This document shows positions 1 to 7,539 of a DNA stretch of 64,000 nucleotides, piece after piece. The notes beneath the pieces were generated by a model. It had not been told where the DNA came from. It saw only the letters and a list, made by a program, of their open reading frames with translations, and made no database searches. Position numbers and translations under genes: made by a program. Each line of letters opens with the position of its first letter. Positions within the stretch are counted from its first letter, which is position 1. The stretch covers positions 3,348,001 through 3,412,000 of the forward strand of contig NZ_CP017603.1 of NCBI RefSeq assembly GCF_001854185.1, written 5' to 3'. Origin of the DNA: Clostridium formicaceticum (lineage in GTDB: Bacteria > Bacillota > Clostridia > Peptostreptococcales > Natronincolaceae).

Positions 1-100
1 TAAAATATAGGATATCTAAGAAATGAATATTTTTTACCCCTATAAAAATAGAAGAAATAGATAATATGATCAACACAGAAACTAAATATCTTTTTTTCAT
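1..100 (-). CDS. FecCD-like ABC permease, 5' end only
   Basis: A reading frame opens on the minus strand at an ATG (100-98) and runs off the left edge. It is preceded by a strong ribosome site, TAAGGAGGCGAC, immediately upstream. The 33 visible residues start MKKRYLVSVLIILSISSIF and form a basic tip followed by one hydrophobic segment, which is how FecCD-type iron/siderophore ABC permeases begin. The divergent AraC-type regulator at 291 fits an iron-uptake neighbourhood, but that link is inference. Too little protein is visible to exclude another membrane protein. Confidence 0.55.
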   Translation of the reverse strand, partial: MKKRYLVSVLIILSISSIFIGVKNIHFLDILYF

Positions 101-113
101 GTCGCCTCCTTAC

Positions 114-133
114 TAGAATAATGAAGTATTCTA
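114..133. promoter_or_regulatory. 20-bp inverted repeat, possible operator
   Basis: TAGAATA and TATTCTA form perfect 7-bp arms around ATGAAG. The repeat lies between the start of the leftward permease gene and the -35 box of the rightward promoter, so a protein bound here could control both. The protein is unknown; the AraC regulator at 291 is one candidate. Confidence 0.4.
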
Positions 134-134
134 T

Positions 135-164
135 TTGACACCCCCTTGACTCCATTGTTATAAT
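135..164 (+). promoter_or_regulatory. Sigma-A promoter for the AraC-type regulator
   Basis: TTGACA (135-140) and TATAAT (159-164) are both consensus, separated by 18 bases. Transcription would begin near 171, leaving about 120 bases of AT-rich leader before the TTG start at 291. No gene is seen in 101-290. Confidence 0.75.
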
Positions 165-290
165 AAATCATATCATTTGAACTTGATTTTCTTTCTCATT
201 AATAATACCAATTAAAAGAGAATTGTTCTTAAGTATATTTCTATTTTTATAACTATATTTCTGTATTTTTAAAAAGGAGTTGAAATATTA

Positions 291-1088
291 TTGGAGATGG
301 TTTATAGTGCTTCAGGCAAGAGACATATTTTTGATACTATGAAGAAATTTTTTTTATGTACCCATATACCAATGAAAGCCCTTACCTATGAGGGAGAGTT
401 GTTACATACTGTAGGATATAATAAAAGACTAGAGGATATTTACGGGTACCAAAATATTTTTGAAAAAATCGAAGAAGAACTATGTACAAAAGACAGTACT
501 GCCACCCTAACCCTTTCTTTTGAGGCTATAAATTTTACGGTTTTTTATATTTGCCCTAAGAATATTCATAGGGGCGTCTATATTATTGGACCCTATAGCA
601 TTTATCCTGGACAGAATAAAGAAATTGTATATAAACCGGAGGGCTGTATTCCCCATCTCATTTCTTTATTACGGAATATTGCAGGGGACAGTGATTTTAT
701 CAGACAAAAAAAGTTAAATACCTATAGCTTGTATGTAAAAAAAGCCCTGGATTATATGGATGCTAAATATAATGCTCCTTTAAATGTAAGTTGTGTGGCA
801 GAATATCTTGGCATTAGCAAGTGTTATTTTTGTTCTATTTTAAAAAAAGAGACCAACAAAACCTTTACGCAGGTATTAAATGAAATTCGAATTGAGAAAA
901 GCAAAATTCTGCTATTGAAGGGAGATCAATCTATCTTGGATGTTGCTATTTCCGTAGGCTACAATAATCAAAATTATTATAATATGACTTTTAAAAAACT
1001 TACGAAAATGACCCCCCTTCAATTTAAAAATCATAGGAATACAAGTAAAGATGATGCTTCTTTTAATTCTTTTAAAATGATCCTATAA
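291..1088 (+). CDS. AraC-family transcriptional regulator
   Basis: The protein has 265 residues. The N-terminal ~140 residues are an unassigned sensory region, and the C-terminal ~100 residues are a two-helix-turn-helix AraC DNA-binding domain (NVSCVAEYLGISKCYF, then ILDVAISVGYNNQNYYNMTFKK in the usual positions, ending with the MTPLQFK motif). I use the TTG at 291 because AAAAAGGAGT ends ten bases before it; the ATG at 297 is the alternative. It is divergent from the partial permease gene at 1-100 with a palindrome between them, so it probably regulates that operon. The ligand is not evident. Confidence 0.85.
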   Translation: MEMVYSASGKRHIFDTMKKFFLCTHIPMKALTYEGELLHTVGYNKRLEDIYGYQNIFEKIEEELCTKDSTATLTLSFEAINFTVFYICPKNIHRGVYIIGPYSIYPGQNKEIVYKPEGCIPHLISLLRNIAGDSDFIRQKKLNTYSLYVKKALDYMDAKYNAPLNVSCVAEYLGISKCYFCSILKKETNKTFTQVLNEIRIEKSKILLLKGDQSILDVAISVGYNNQNYYNMTFKKLTKMTPLQFKNHRNTSKDDASFNSFKMIL

Positions 1089-1221
1089 TATCCTATAATT
1101 GGGTTAAAATATCTTTTCCAGTTATTTCCCTTTCTCCTAATTCTTTATCACATAGACGCCCATTGGAATTTTAAAATATAACTTTGGTTAAACTAACTTT
1201 GGTGAAAGAGAGGTGACTGGC

Positions 1222-1428
1222 ATGACGGTTCAAAGTGACTTAGAAAAAGCTATGGCATATTGTGAAGCTATAAAAGGAAGTTATGCTATGATGGCGCATT
1301 CCACCGAAGACCAGCAGGCAAAGCAGATGTTTAACAGTATGAAGGCTGACCTCGAAAAACATATGGAGTTTCTCAGTGGAAGATTGGAATATCTAAGCCA
1401 AAATAATGAATTAAATAAGAAAAATTAA
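1222..1428 (+). CDS. DUF1657 small protein
   Basis: A 68-residue acidic helical protein with TEDQQAKQMF and a regular heptad-like pattern matches the DUF1657 family found in endospore formers, often near spoVA or yetF-type genes. A DUF421/YetF gene does lie 1.4 kb away. The ATG at 1222 is preferred over the GTG at 1213 because AGAGGTGA sits about seven bases before it and family members begin MTV. It is 38 bases upstream of the CLC gene and probably co-transcribed with it. The biochemical role is unknown. Confidence 0.75.
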   Translation: MTVQSDLEKAMAYCEAIKGSYAMMAHSTEDQQAKQMFNSMKADLEKHMEFLSGRLEYLSQNNELNKKN

Positions 1429-1466
1429 TTTTCAAGCTTATTTTCTAACAAAGGAGAACTATCACT

Positions 1467-2780
1467 ATGAGAACCTTAAGGAATAAATTTTTTAATCCTA
1501 CTGTAAAGCATAGGCATATGACATTTGTTGCGACGCTTACCAAATGGGTGCTTTGGGGAAGTATCGTTGGTGCCATTGTGGGTTCCACATCGGCTTTGCT
1601 AATCAATTTTAATGATTTTCTTACAGAGTCGCGGGAAGCTAATCCAATTTTGTTATTTTTCCTCCCTATAGGTGGTATTGTGATAGGTTATATTTATATG
1701 TATTATGGTAAAGGTTCTCGTAAAGGAAACGACTTAGTTTTAGAACATATTCATCACGGGCAGGGAGAGATTCTTCTAAGGATGGGACCTATTGTTTTCT
1801 TATGTACCTTTATCACCCATCTATTTGGCGGGTCAACAGGCAGAGAAGGTGCAGCTATACAGATGGGTGCAAGCATATCTGAAGCAGTAAATCGTCTATT
1901 TAAGATCGATAAAATAGATCGTAGAATTCTCATTATTAGTGGAGTAAGCGGTGGTTTTGGCTCTGCTTTTGGAACACCTATAGCAGGAACAATTTTTGGC
2001 ATGGAGGCTATCGTCATAGGCAAAACCAAGTATGAAGCTCTGATTCCTTGCTTTGTTGCTAGCTTTATGGGCCATTATGCAGCAACTGCATGGGGAATTC
2101 ATCACGATCATTTTATTATAAAAACTGTCCCCGATATTAATACAATGAACCTTATAAAAATTATGGGTTTATCAATTGTTTTCAGCTTTATTAGTGTTTT
2201 ATATAGTCAGTTAAGACATGAGATAAAAACTATTTCTGATACATACTTAAAAAATCTTATGACTAGAGCCTTTGTTGGAGGGGTTGTTATTATAGCCTTA
2301 ACCTATTTAATAGGCTCTAGAGATTATCTTGGTCGTGGCTTGCCAATGGTTAAAAGAGCCTTTGAGGGACAAGTTCCCACCTTTGCATTCTTAGCCAAAA
2401 TCATATTTACTGCCATTACAATGGGAACTGGTTTTCGTGGTGGAGAAGTTATTCCTCTTTTTTTTATGGGAGCAACACTAGGAAATACTTTAGCTCCTGT
2501 AGTGGGCTTTCCGCCCTCTTTTCTTGCTGCTATAGGCATGGTTGCTGTGTTTTGTGGAGCAGCCAATACACCGATTTCTGCTTTTCTTCTGAGCATGGAA
2601 ATGTTTGAAGGAAAAGGGATCACCTATTTCTTTATGGCTTGTTTAATCAGTTTCATATTTTCAGGGCATCACGGTATCTATGCTGCCCAAAAAATATATG
2701 AACCTAAAAGCAGAATGCTAAATCTCCCTGCAGGAAAAACAATTACTTCTATTGAAGAAAATAAAAAAGTTCAGGAATAA
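1467..2780 (+). CDS. CLC-family anion transporter, probably fluoride-type
   Basis: The protein is 437 residues with about ten hydrophobic segments. It carries the CLC filter motif THLFGGSTGREGAAIQ (gating Glu in GREG) and a second filter-like stretch TGFRGGEVIP. The usual GSGIP motif is absent; the equivalent region reads KGNDLVLEHIHHG. This pattern resembles the fluoride-exporting CLC-F branch (GGSxGREGxxxQMG) more than chloride transporters. I looked for a crcB fluoride riboswitch between 1089 and 1221 and saw none. A plain chloride/proton antiporter remains possible. Confidence 0.8.
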   Translation: MRTLRNKFFNPTVKHRHMTFVATLTKWVLWGSIVGAIVGSTSALLINFNDFLTESREANPILLFFLPIGGIVIGYIYMYYGKGSRKGNDLVLEHIHHGQGEILLRMGPIVFLCTFITHLFGGSTGREGAAIQMGASISEAVNRLFKIDKIDRRILIISGVSGGFGSAFGTPIAGTIFGMEAIVIGKTKYEALIPCFVASFMGHYAATAWGIHHDHFIIKTVPDINTMNLIKIMGLSIVFSFISVLYSQLRHEIKTISDTYLKNLMTRAFVGGVVIIALTYLIGSRDYLGRGLPMVKRAFEGQVPTFAFLAKIIFTAITMGTGFRGGEVIPLFFMGATLGNTLAPVVGFPPSFLAAIGMVAVFCGAANTPISAFLLSMEMFEGKGITYFFMACLISFIFSGHHGIYAAQKIYEPKSRMLNLPAGKTITSIEENKKVQE

Positions 2781-2794
2781 AGCTGAACTTTTTT
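2763..2794 (+). terminator. Rho-independent terminator of the CLC gene
   Basis: A 12-bp perfect stem (2763-2774 with 2783-2794) around an 8-base loop. The stop codon of the CLC gene lies in the loop, and the right arm ends in six Ts. Confidence 0.8.
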
Positions 2795-2861
2795 AAGTAG
2801 TTTGGACTGTGGTGCAATTTAATATAGCGGTGAAAATTCAATAGATGCTTTAAGTTTTTTA

Positions 2862-3572
2862 CTAAATAATAAAATTCTTTCTGAAAATGCTAGTTTCAGC
2901 CATTTTAGATATGCATAGCCTCCCTTCTGTATTAATATCTACATAAAAGGCCTCATCAAAACCGTTTATACCATTTCTTTTTAATTCTTCTAGTAACCAT
3001 ATTTTATTTAAGCCAAGTTTTTGTAAGTTTTCTTCATAAACCCTCCCATCTATGATAAGTGGAATCGTCAGACCTTTATATTTTGTAGTAATTTTCATAT
3101 CATTGGGTGTTAGTGGTTGAAATTCTGATTTTTTCATTACACTGATATTTCCACTATCCTCTACAATAGCAAATTCAACCTCATTAATATCAAAAATCCC
3201 TTTTTCTCTTAAGAACATTAAGACATTTTCAATAGAATACCTTACTTTCTTCATATTTGATTTAATAAATTTTCCATTCTGCAAAATTACAATTGGTTCA
3301 AAAGTAACCTTGCCGCCAAATTTTCGGTTTTTCACCGTAAAATGACTTATAAAATATTGGATGCTAATCAACAATACTATAGCATAGGCTGTTGGTAAAT
3401 GGGGGATCTTAGGATCAGCAATATCTGCGCCCACCACATTACCTAATATAATAATGGTTAAAAAGTCAAATACCGGAAGCTCACCGATTTTTCTCCTGCC
3501 GGTCATTAGTATAAGGATTAATAACAAACCCATTATAAAAATAATTCTAAAAGTTAGCTTCAAATATTCCAT
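2862..3572 (-). CDS. YetF/DUF421 membrane protein
   Basis: The protein has 236 residues: three N-terminal membrane helices (about 5-25, 33-50, 60-78), then a soluble DUF421 part with two alpha/beta repeats. The family motif TGRRKIGELPVFDFLTIIILG is visible after the first helix. YetF-type proteins occur widely in spore formers and their function is not settled. It converges on the CLC gene; no partner gene overlaps it. Confidence 0.85.
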   Translation of the reverse strand: MEYLKLTFRIIFIMGLLLILILMTGRRKIGELPVFDFLTIIILGNVVGADIADPKIPHLPTAYAIVLLISIQYFISHFTVKNRKFGGKVTFEPIVILQNGKFIKSNMKKVRYSIENVLMFLREKGIFDINEVEFAIVEDSGNISVMKKSEFQPLTPNDMKITTKYKGLTIPLIIDGRVYEENLQKLGLNKIWLLEELKRNGINGFDEAFYVDINTEGRLCISKMAETSIFRKNFII

Positions 3573-3690
3573 AAAATCCAGAGCCTCCCATAAGTTATAT
3601 TAAATGATAACTTTATTGTTCCAAAGTAATAATTTAAAATACAATGAAGATTTATAGACCCTTAATTTAATATAGATAGATAGCAACAGC

Positions 3691-3717
3691 AAAAAACCCC
3701 TCAGGGAGGGGTTTTTT
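3691..3717 (-). terminator. Terminator downstream of the alcohol dehydrogenase gene
   Basis: A 12-bp perfect stem, AAAAAACCCCTC with GAGGGGTTTTTT, and a 3-base loop. T-runs on both strands could make it act in both directions. It lies 33 bases past the stop codon at 3750. Confidence 0.9.
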
Positions 3718-3749
3718 CATTTAAAAAAACTTAAACTAGATTATAAAAA

Positions 3750-4898
3750 TTAAGCAATTTTCTTAAATAATTCTATTAATTTTTCTTTGTCAAAGTATAC
3801 TGGATTTGCACCTGCGCACGCATCATTCATAGCATTTTCAGCAAGTTTCTCAAAATCAGGATTATCAACGCCAACTTCTTTTAAAGATTTTGGTATACCC
3901 ACTTCTTCTGCAAGAGCTTTCATTTTGCTTATTACAAAATCAACACATTCTTGATCAGTTTTGTCGGCAACATTCATACCAATTACTTCAGCAATGGCAC
4001 GGAATTTTTCAGGAGCCCCTTTTGCATTTTCTTCTTGAACAATAGGAAGAAGCATAGCATTACATACACCGTGAGGTAGATCATATAACCCACCTAATTG
4101 GTGTGCCATAGCGTGCACATTACCTAATCCTGCATTACTGAAGGCAATACCATTTAGGAAACAAGCATAACCCATCTGCTCTCTTGCTTCAGCATCATTA
4201 CCATCCTTCACTGCTCTTGGAAGGAATTCAAAAACCTGTTTAATGGCATATAAGGCTGTTGAATCTGTCACATCATATGCACCCTTAGCCACTACTGCTT
4301 CAACAGCATGTGTTAAAGCATCCATACCTGTTGCAGCAGTTAATGCTGCTGGTTTACCTAACATAAGCTCTGGATCATTTACTGTAATTGAAGCAAGTGA
4401 GTTTGTGTCTACCATAATCATTTTTACATAACGTTCTTCATCTGTGATAACGTAGTTGATGGTAACTTCTGCTGAAGTACCTGCAGTTGTTGTAATAGCG
4501 ACGATTGGAAGACATTTTTCTGTAGTTTTATTTACACCTTCATAGTCTCTTGTATCGCCACCATTTGTAGCAAGAATTGAAATTGCTTTTCCACAATCCT
4601 GTGGTGAGCCTCCACCAACAGTAATAACAAAATCACAATTTTCTTTTTTAAGTACAGCTAAACCATCATTAACATTAGTAACTGTAGGATTCGGTTTAAC
4701 ATCATCATAGATAACATAAGGTAGATTGATTTCATCTAGTAAATCCGTTACCTTCTTAACAGTTCCATTAGAAACTAGAAATTTATCACTCACAATAAAT
4801 GCCTTTTTTGTACCTAAAGCTTTAACAGGCTCCTTCAATTCTGCAAGACAACCTCTTCCAATTAAGTTAACTGGTGGAACATAATAAATACTCATCAA
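3750..4898 (-). CDS. Iron-containing alcohol dehydrogenase (propanol/1,3-propanediol type)
   Basis: The protein is 382 residues of the group III iron-dependent family, close in pattern to DhaT/FucO. The NAD-binding GGGSPQDCGK lies near residue 97. TTTAGTSAEVT, GMDALTHAVEA and the metal-binding histidines in NVHAMAHQLGG and LPHGVCNAMLLP are intact. It reduces an aldehyde to an alcohol with NADH. Its place just after the BMC operon suggests it makes the reduced end product and recycles NAD+ for the aldehyde dehydrogenase. It is 335 bases from the last shell gene and probably has its own promoter. A start three bases later (second Met) is equally possible. Confidence 0.9.
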   Translation of the reverse strand: MMSIYYVPPVNLIGRGCLAELKEPVKALGTKKAFIVSDKFLVSNGTVKKVTDLLDEINLPYVIYDDVKPNPTVTNVNDGLAVLKKENCDFVITVGGGSPQDCGKAISILATNGGDTRDYEGVNKTTEKCLPIVAITTTAGTSAEVTINYVITDEERYVKMIMVDTNSLASITVNDPELMLGKPAALTAATGMDALTHAVEAVVAKGAYDVTDSTALYAIKQVFEFLPRAVKDGNDAEAREQMGYACFLNGIAFSNAGLGNVHAMAHQLGGLYDLPHGVCNAMLLPIVQEENAKGAPEKFRAIAEVIGMNVADKTDQECVDFVISKMKALAEEVGIPKSLKEVGVDNPDFEKLAENAMNDACAGANPVYFDKEKLIELFKKIA

Positions 4899-5233
4899 TA
4901 TTTCCCCTTTCCATGTTGTAATTATTGGTTGTTATGAAAATATAAAATATAAATTATAGTATATGATTACTATAAAACCTATAACAATTTTTGAAACGAC
5001 ATAACATAATGCAATTTTCTAAGTAAGTTTATATTGTACTTATTTAAGAACGAAGTTCGTTATTTGGTTCACGTTCTAAATTTAACATAGTTATGTCTCA
5101 TTGTCAAGTAAGTTAGAAATTGTAGTTCAATTTACTTCGAGGATGTCGTGCTTGATCCCCCCTTTACAGAAGTGAGAATTTTAGCACTACACCAAAGGAT
5201 AAATTTAAATAAAATAAAGGCTATTATTTGTGT
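4899..5233. other. Intergenic region with possible regulatory sites
   Basis: I see no gene here. There is a 13-bp near-perfect palindrome AACGAAGTTCGTT (5049-5061). ATATTGTACT (5031-5040) equals the core of the repeated element upstream of both BMC operons and has the same orientation relative to the alcohol dehydrogenase gene. A weak hairpin sits at the end of the PduT-like gene (about 5228-5250). No convincing -35/-10 pair stands out. Confidence 0.35.
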
Positions 5234-5782
5234 TTATAGCAATATTTTTTTTAGATCTGTATGAGGAGAAGCAATCACAATATGATTCACTATATTTCCA
5301 CTTTCTTTTATCACATGGATGCCTGCTTCAATGGATGCTTCCACCTCTGCAATATCTCCCGTCATGATTACATAGGATTTTCCCCCAATGCCTGAACCTA
5401 GTCGTATCTCTAAAAGGGAAACCCCTGATGCCTTTACACAAGCATCTGCTGCAAGAATCAATGAAGCTATAGCAAAACTTTCTATAACGCCAATAGCCTT
5501 AATCGTATCTATATTTGTACTCCCTGTAATCGCGGGAAAAATTTGCTCATCTACATTGGGAATAATGAGATCGTCTACAAGAAATTCGCCACCTAAATCT
5601 TTAGCACTTCTAATTGAATTTTCTACATCTGTTACATTCCCATGGATAAGGGTTATATATTTTCCAGGGCAGGTTGGTGTAGAAATTGTTACTTCAACAT
5701 TGGCTGCCTTCAGCATATGATCTGCTACTTCTATTCCCTTTGCAATACTATTAAATTCAACCATTCCTATTGCTCTTATCAT
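5234..5782 (-). CDS. pduT: BMC-T shell protein, PduT-like with Fe-S cysteine
   Basis: Tandem BMC domains (about residues 1-90 and 95-182) make a 182-residue trimer-forming shell protein. Cys38 in STPTCPGKY is at the position that holds the pore [4Fe-4S] cluster in PduT. The start at 5782 is chosen because AGGGGGG is six bases upstream and the protein then begins MIRAIGMVE; the frame stays open further upstream only by overlapping the PduS-like gene. It is the last gene of the operon and follows pduS, the usual PduS-PduT electron-transfer pairing. The hexamer-like faces would sit in the shell. Confidence 0.9.
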   Translation of the reverse strand: MIRAIGMVEFNSIAKGIEVADHMLKAANVEVTISTPTCPGKYITLIHGNVTDVENSIRSAKDLGGEFLVDDLIIPNVDEQIFPAITGSTNIDTIKAIGVIESFAIASLILAADACVKASGVSLLEIRLGSGIGGKSYVIMTGDIAEVEASIEAGIHVIKESGNIVNHIVIASPHTDLKKILL

Positions 5783-5792
5783 ATCATCCCCC

Positions 5793-7121
5793 CTATTCTT
5801 CAACTTCAATGGTGATTGCATCAGAAGCCACCTGCGTAATGATACCTGAAATACTGGCATGAATATTTGCCCCTAGCTTATCCTCAGCAATTTTAGCGAT
5901 TAAATCTCCTGCTTTTACGCTGCTACCTTCCTCAACAATAGCTGTAGCTGGTGCGCCTACATGCTGCTTCAAGGGTAGGACTACTTTTTTGGGTGCATAC
6001 TGATTTTCTATGAGGGGTGAAGCAAGATCATATTGCTTGATGCCAAGCCTTTGAACCAGTCTTTTCACAGGAATACTTCTATATTCTCTATAGGGTGATG
6101 CCTCATAGATTTTGCCTTTATGATCTACTTTTATGCCTGCCTTCATAAATTCCTGTTTTATCATGCCATTTACTTTTCTTGGAGATAGCCCATTTGGGCA
6201 TGCATATAGTTCACAAGCCCCACACTCTGAACAGCCTACAGCTGTTTTAAATCCCTCCATATTTGAAAGTCCATAATTAATGGTTCTCATAATGATATGA
6301 GGCTTCACATCATGTCCTAATAAACTTCGAGGGCATAGGGCTGTACATCTAGTACATTGTATACAAGCAATTTTTGACTGTTTGACTGTTTGTTTGATAG
6401 TCATACTTTTTTTCTTAATCAATGTATGATCTTTATCTAGAAGAATAATGGCCTTTGTTGTTTTGGTAATAGGCTTATCAAAATCAGCAACAATGTTCCC
6501 CATCATAGGGCCACCATCAATAGCCACCTTTCCTTCAAGGTTTTCAACGCCACATATTTTTAATACTTCTCTATAGCTGATTCCTATAGGGAGCTTATAG
6601 GTAAAGGGATTTGGCACCTCTCCAGTTACGGTTACATACTTATAAATCACAGGATATCCCTTCATTGCATGAAACACATTGAGGACGGTTTCAACGTTGC
6701 ATACAATACAACCAACGTTGAAAGGGATGCCTCCCTGCGGCACGACTTTCTTTAATACTTCATATACAGTTACCTGTTCATCTCCTGCAGGATAAATATC
6801 ATCTAGTTCAAAAACTTCAATCTTGTCATATTTAGATAAGACTTGATTGATTTTCTTTATTACCTCCATATGCTTCCTTTTAATAGCGATAAATGCCTTC
6901 TTTGCTTCTGTCTTTTGCAGGACAATATTTAGTGCCTCAGCAATTTCCTCAGTATAGTGTTCAAGTAATTGCTGGTCCACTTTTATAAGTGGTTCACACT
7001 CAGCTGCATTTACAATGATATATTCAGCAGTGGCAGATAACTTTATATGTGTTGGAAAACCAGCTCCACCGGCACCAACAATACCACTTTCTTTAATCTT
7101 GTCTATCCATCTATCCGTCAT
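5793..7121 (-). CDS. pduS: PduS-like RnfC-domain flavin/iron-sulfur protein
   Basis: The protein has 442 residues. The N-terminal RnfC-type nucleotide/FMN-binding glycine loop is GAGGAGFPTHIK (17-28), followed by an SLBB-like part. Two ferredoxin-type clusters use Cys253/256/259/263 and Cys297/300/303/308. A C-terminal biotinyl-like hammerhead domain is rich in Gly and Val. PduS in B12-dependent systems reduces cobalamin, but this locus has a B12-independent radical dehydratase. Here it more likely moves electrons between NADH, flavin and the PduT cluster across the shell. The stop is 10 bases from the PduT start. Confidence 0.9.
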   Translation of the reverse strand: MTDRWIDKIKESGIVGAGGAGFPTHIKLSATAEYIIVNAAECEPLIKVDQQLLEHYTEEIAEALNIVLQKTEAKKAFIAIKRKHMEVIKKINQVLSKYDKIEVFELDDIYPAGDEQVTVYEVLKKVVPQGGIPFNVGCIVCNVETVLNVFHAMKGYPVIYKYVTVTGEVPNPFTYKLPIGISYREVLKICGVENLEGKVAIDGGPMMGNIVADFDKPITKTTKAIILLDKDHTLIKKKSMTIKQTVKQSKIACIQCTRCTALCPRSLLGHDVKPHIIMRTINYGLSNMEGFKTAVGCSECGACELYACPNGLSPRKVNGMIKQEFMKAGIKVDHKGKIYEASPYREYRSIPVKRLVQRLGIKQYDLASPLIENQYAPKKVVLPLKQHVGAPATAIVEEGSSVKAGDLIAKIAEDKLGANIHASISGIITQVASDAITIEVEE

Positions 7122-7202
7122 TTCTATCCCCCTACAAGAAATATTCTCATCAATAATTTATACAATGATAAAATCAATGGGAGCATTGGTTTATTTAAAG
7201 TA

Positions 7203-7469
7203 CTATTCAATATCTATCTCAACCGAATCTATAATACCAACGATAGCCATATCAGAAGAAATTCTTATATCTTCATAGGCTGAGCTTCCCCAGTCTATTA
7301 AAACAATTTCCCCAGAACCAGCTCCTACTGTATCCACTGCAACAAAAACATTATCCTTTATGCTGTTTCCCTTCTCATCTATAGATCTAACCAGTAAAAG
7401 TTTAGCTCCAACCAGATTTTGATTTTTTTGTGTCGATACAACTCTGCCAATTACTTTTGCTAGAAACAT
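7203..7469 (-). CDS. pduN: BMC-P pentameric vertex protein (EutN/PduN/CcmL family)
   Basis: An 88-residue EutN/CcmL protein with the N-terminal MFLAKVIGRVVST and the family signature DTVGAGSGEIVLIDWGSSA. Pentamers of this family cap the vertices of the polyhedral shell. Only one BMC-P gene occurs in the locus. It lies between the aldehyde dehydrogenase and pduS genes in the same direction; the start ATG (7469) has AAAGGGGCTTAACC upstream. Confidence 0.93.
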   Translation of the reverse strand: MFLAKVIGRVVSTQKNQNLVGAKLLLVRSIDEKGNSIKDNVFVAVDTVGAGSGEIVLIDWGSSAYEDIRISSDMAIVGIIDSVEIDIE

Positions 7470-7539
7470 AGGTTAAGCCCCTTTTTACAAATATTTTTTA
7501 AGATCAAAGTTCTAGCAAGGGCTGTATTTGTAATCCTTG

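Noticed and set aside
1089-1221. crcB fluoride riboswitch before the CLC gene
   Set aside because: The GG-GAUG start and the UGAUGACUCCUAC-type end are not found.
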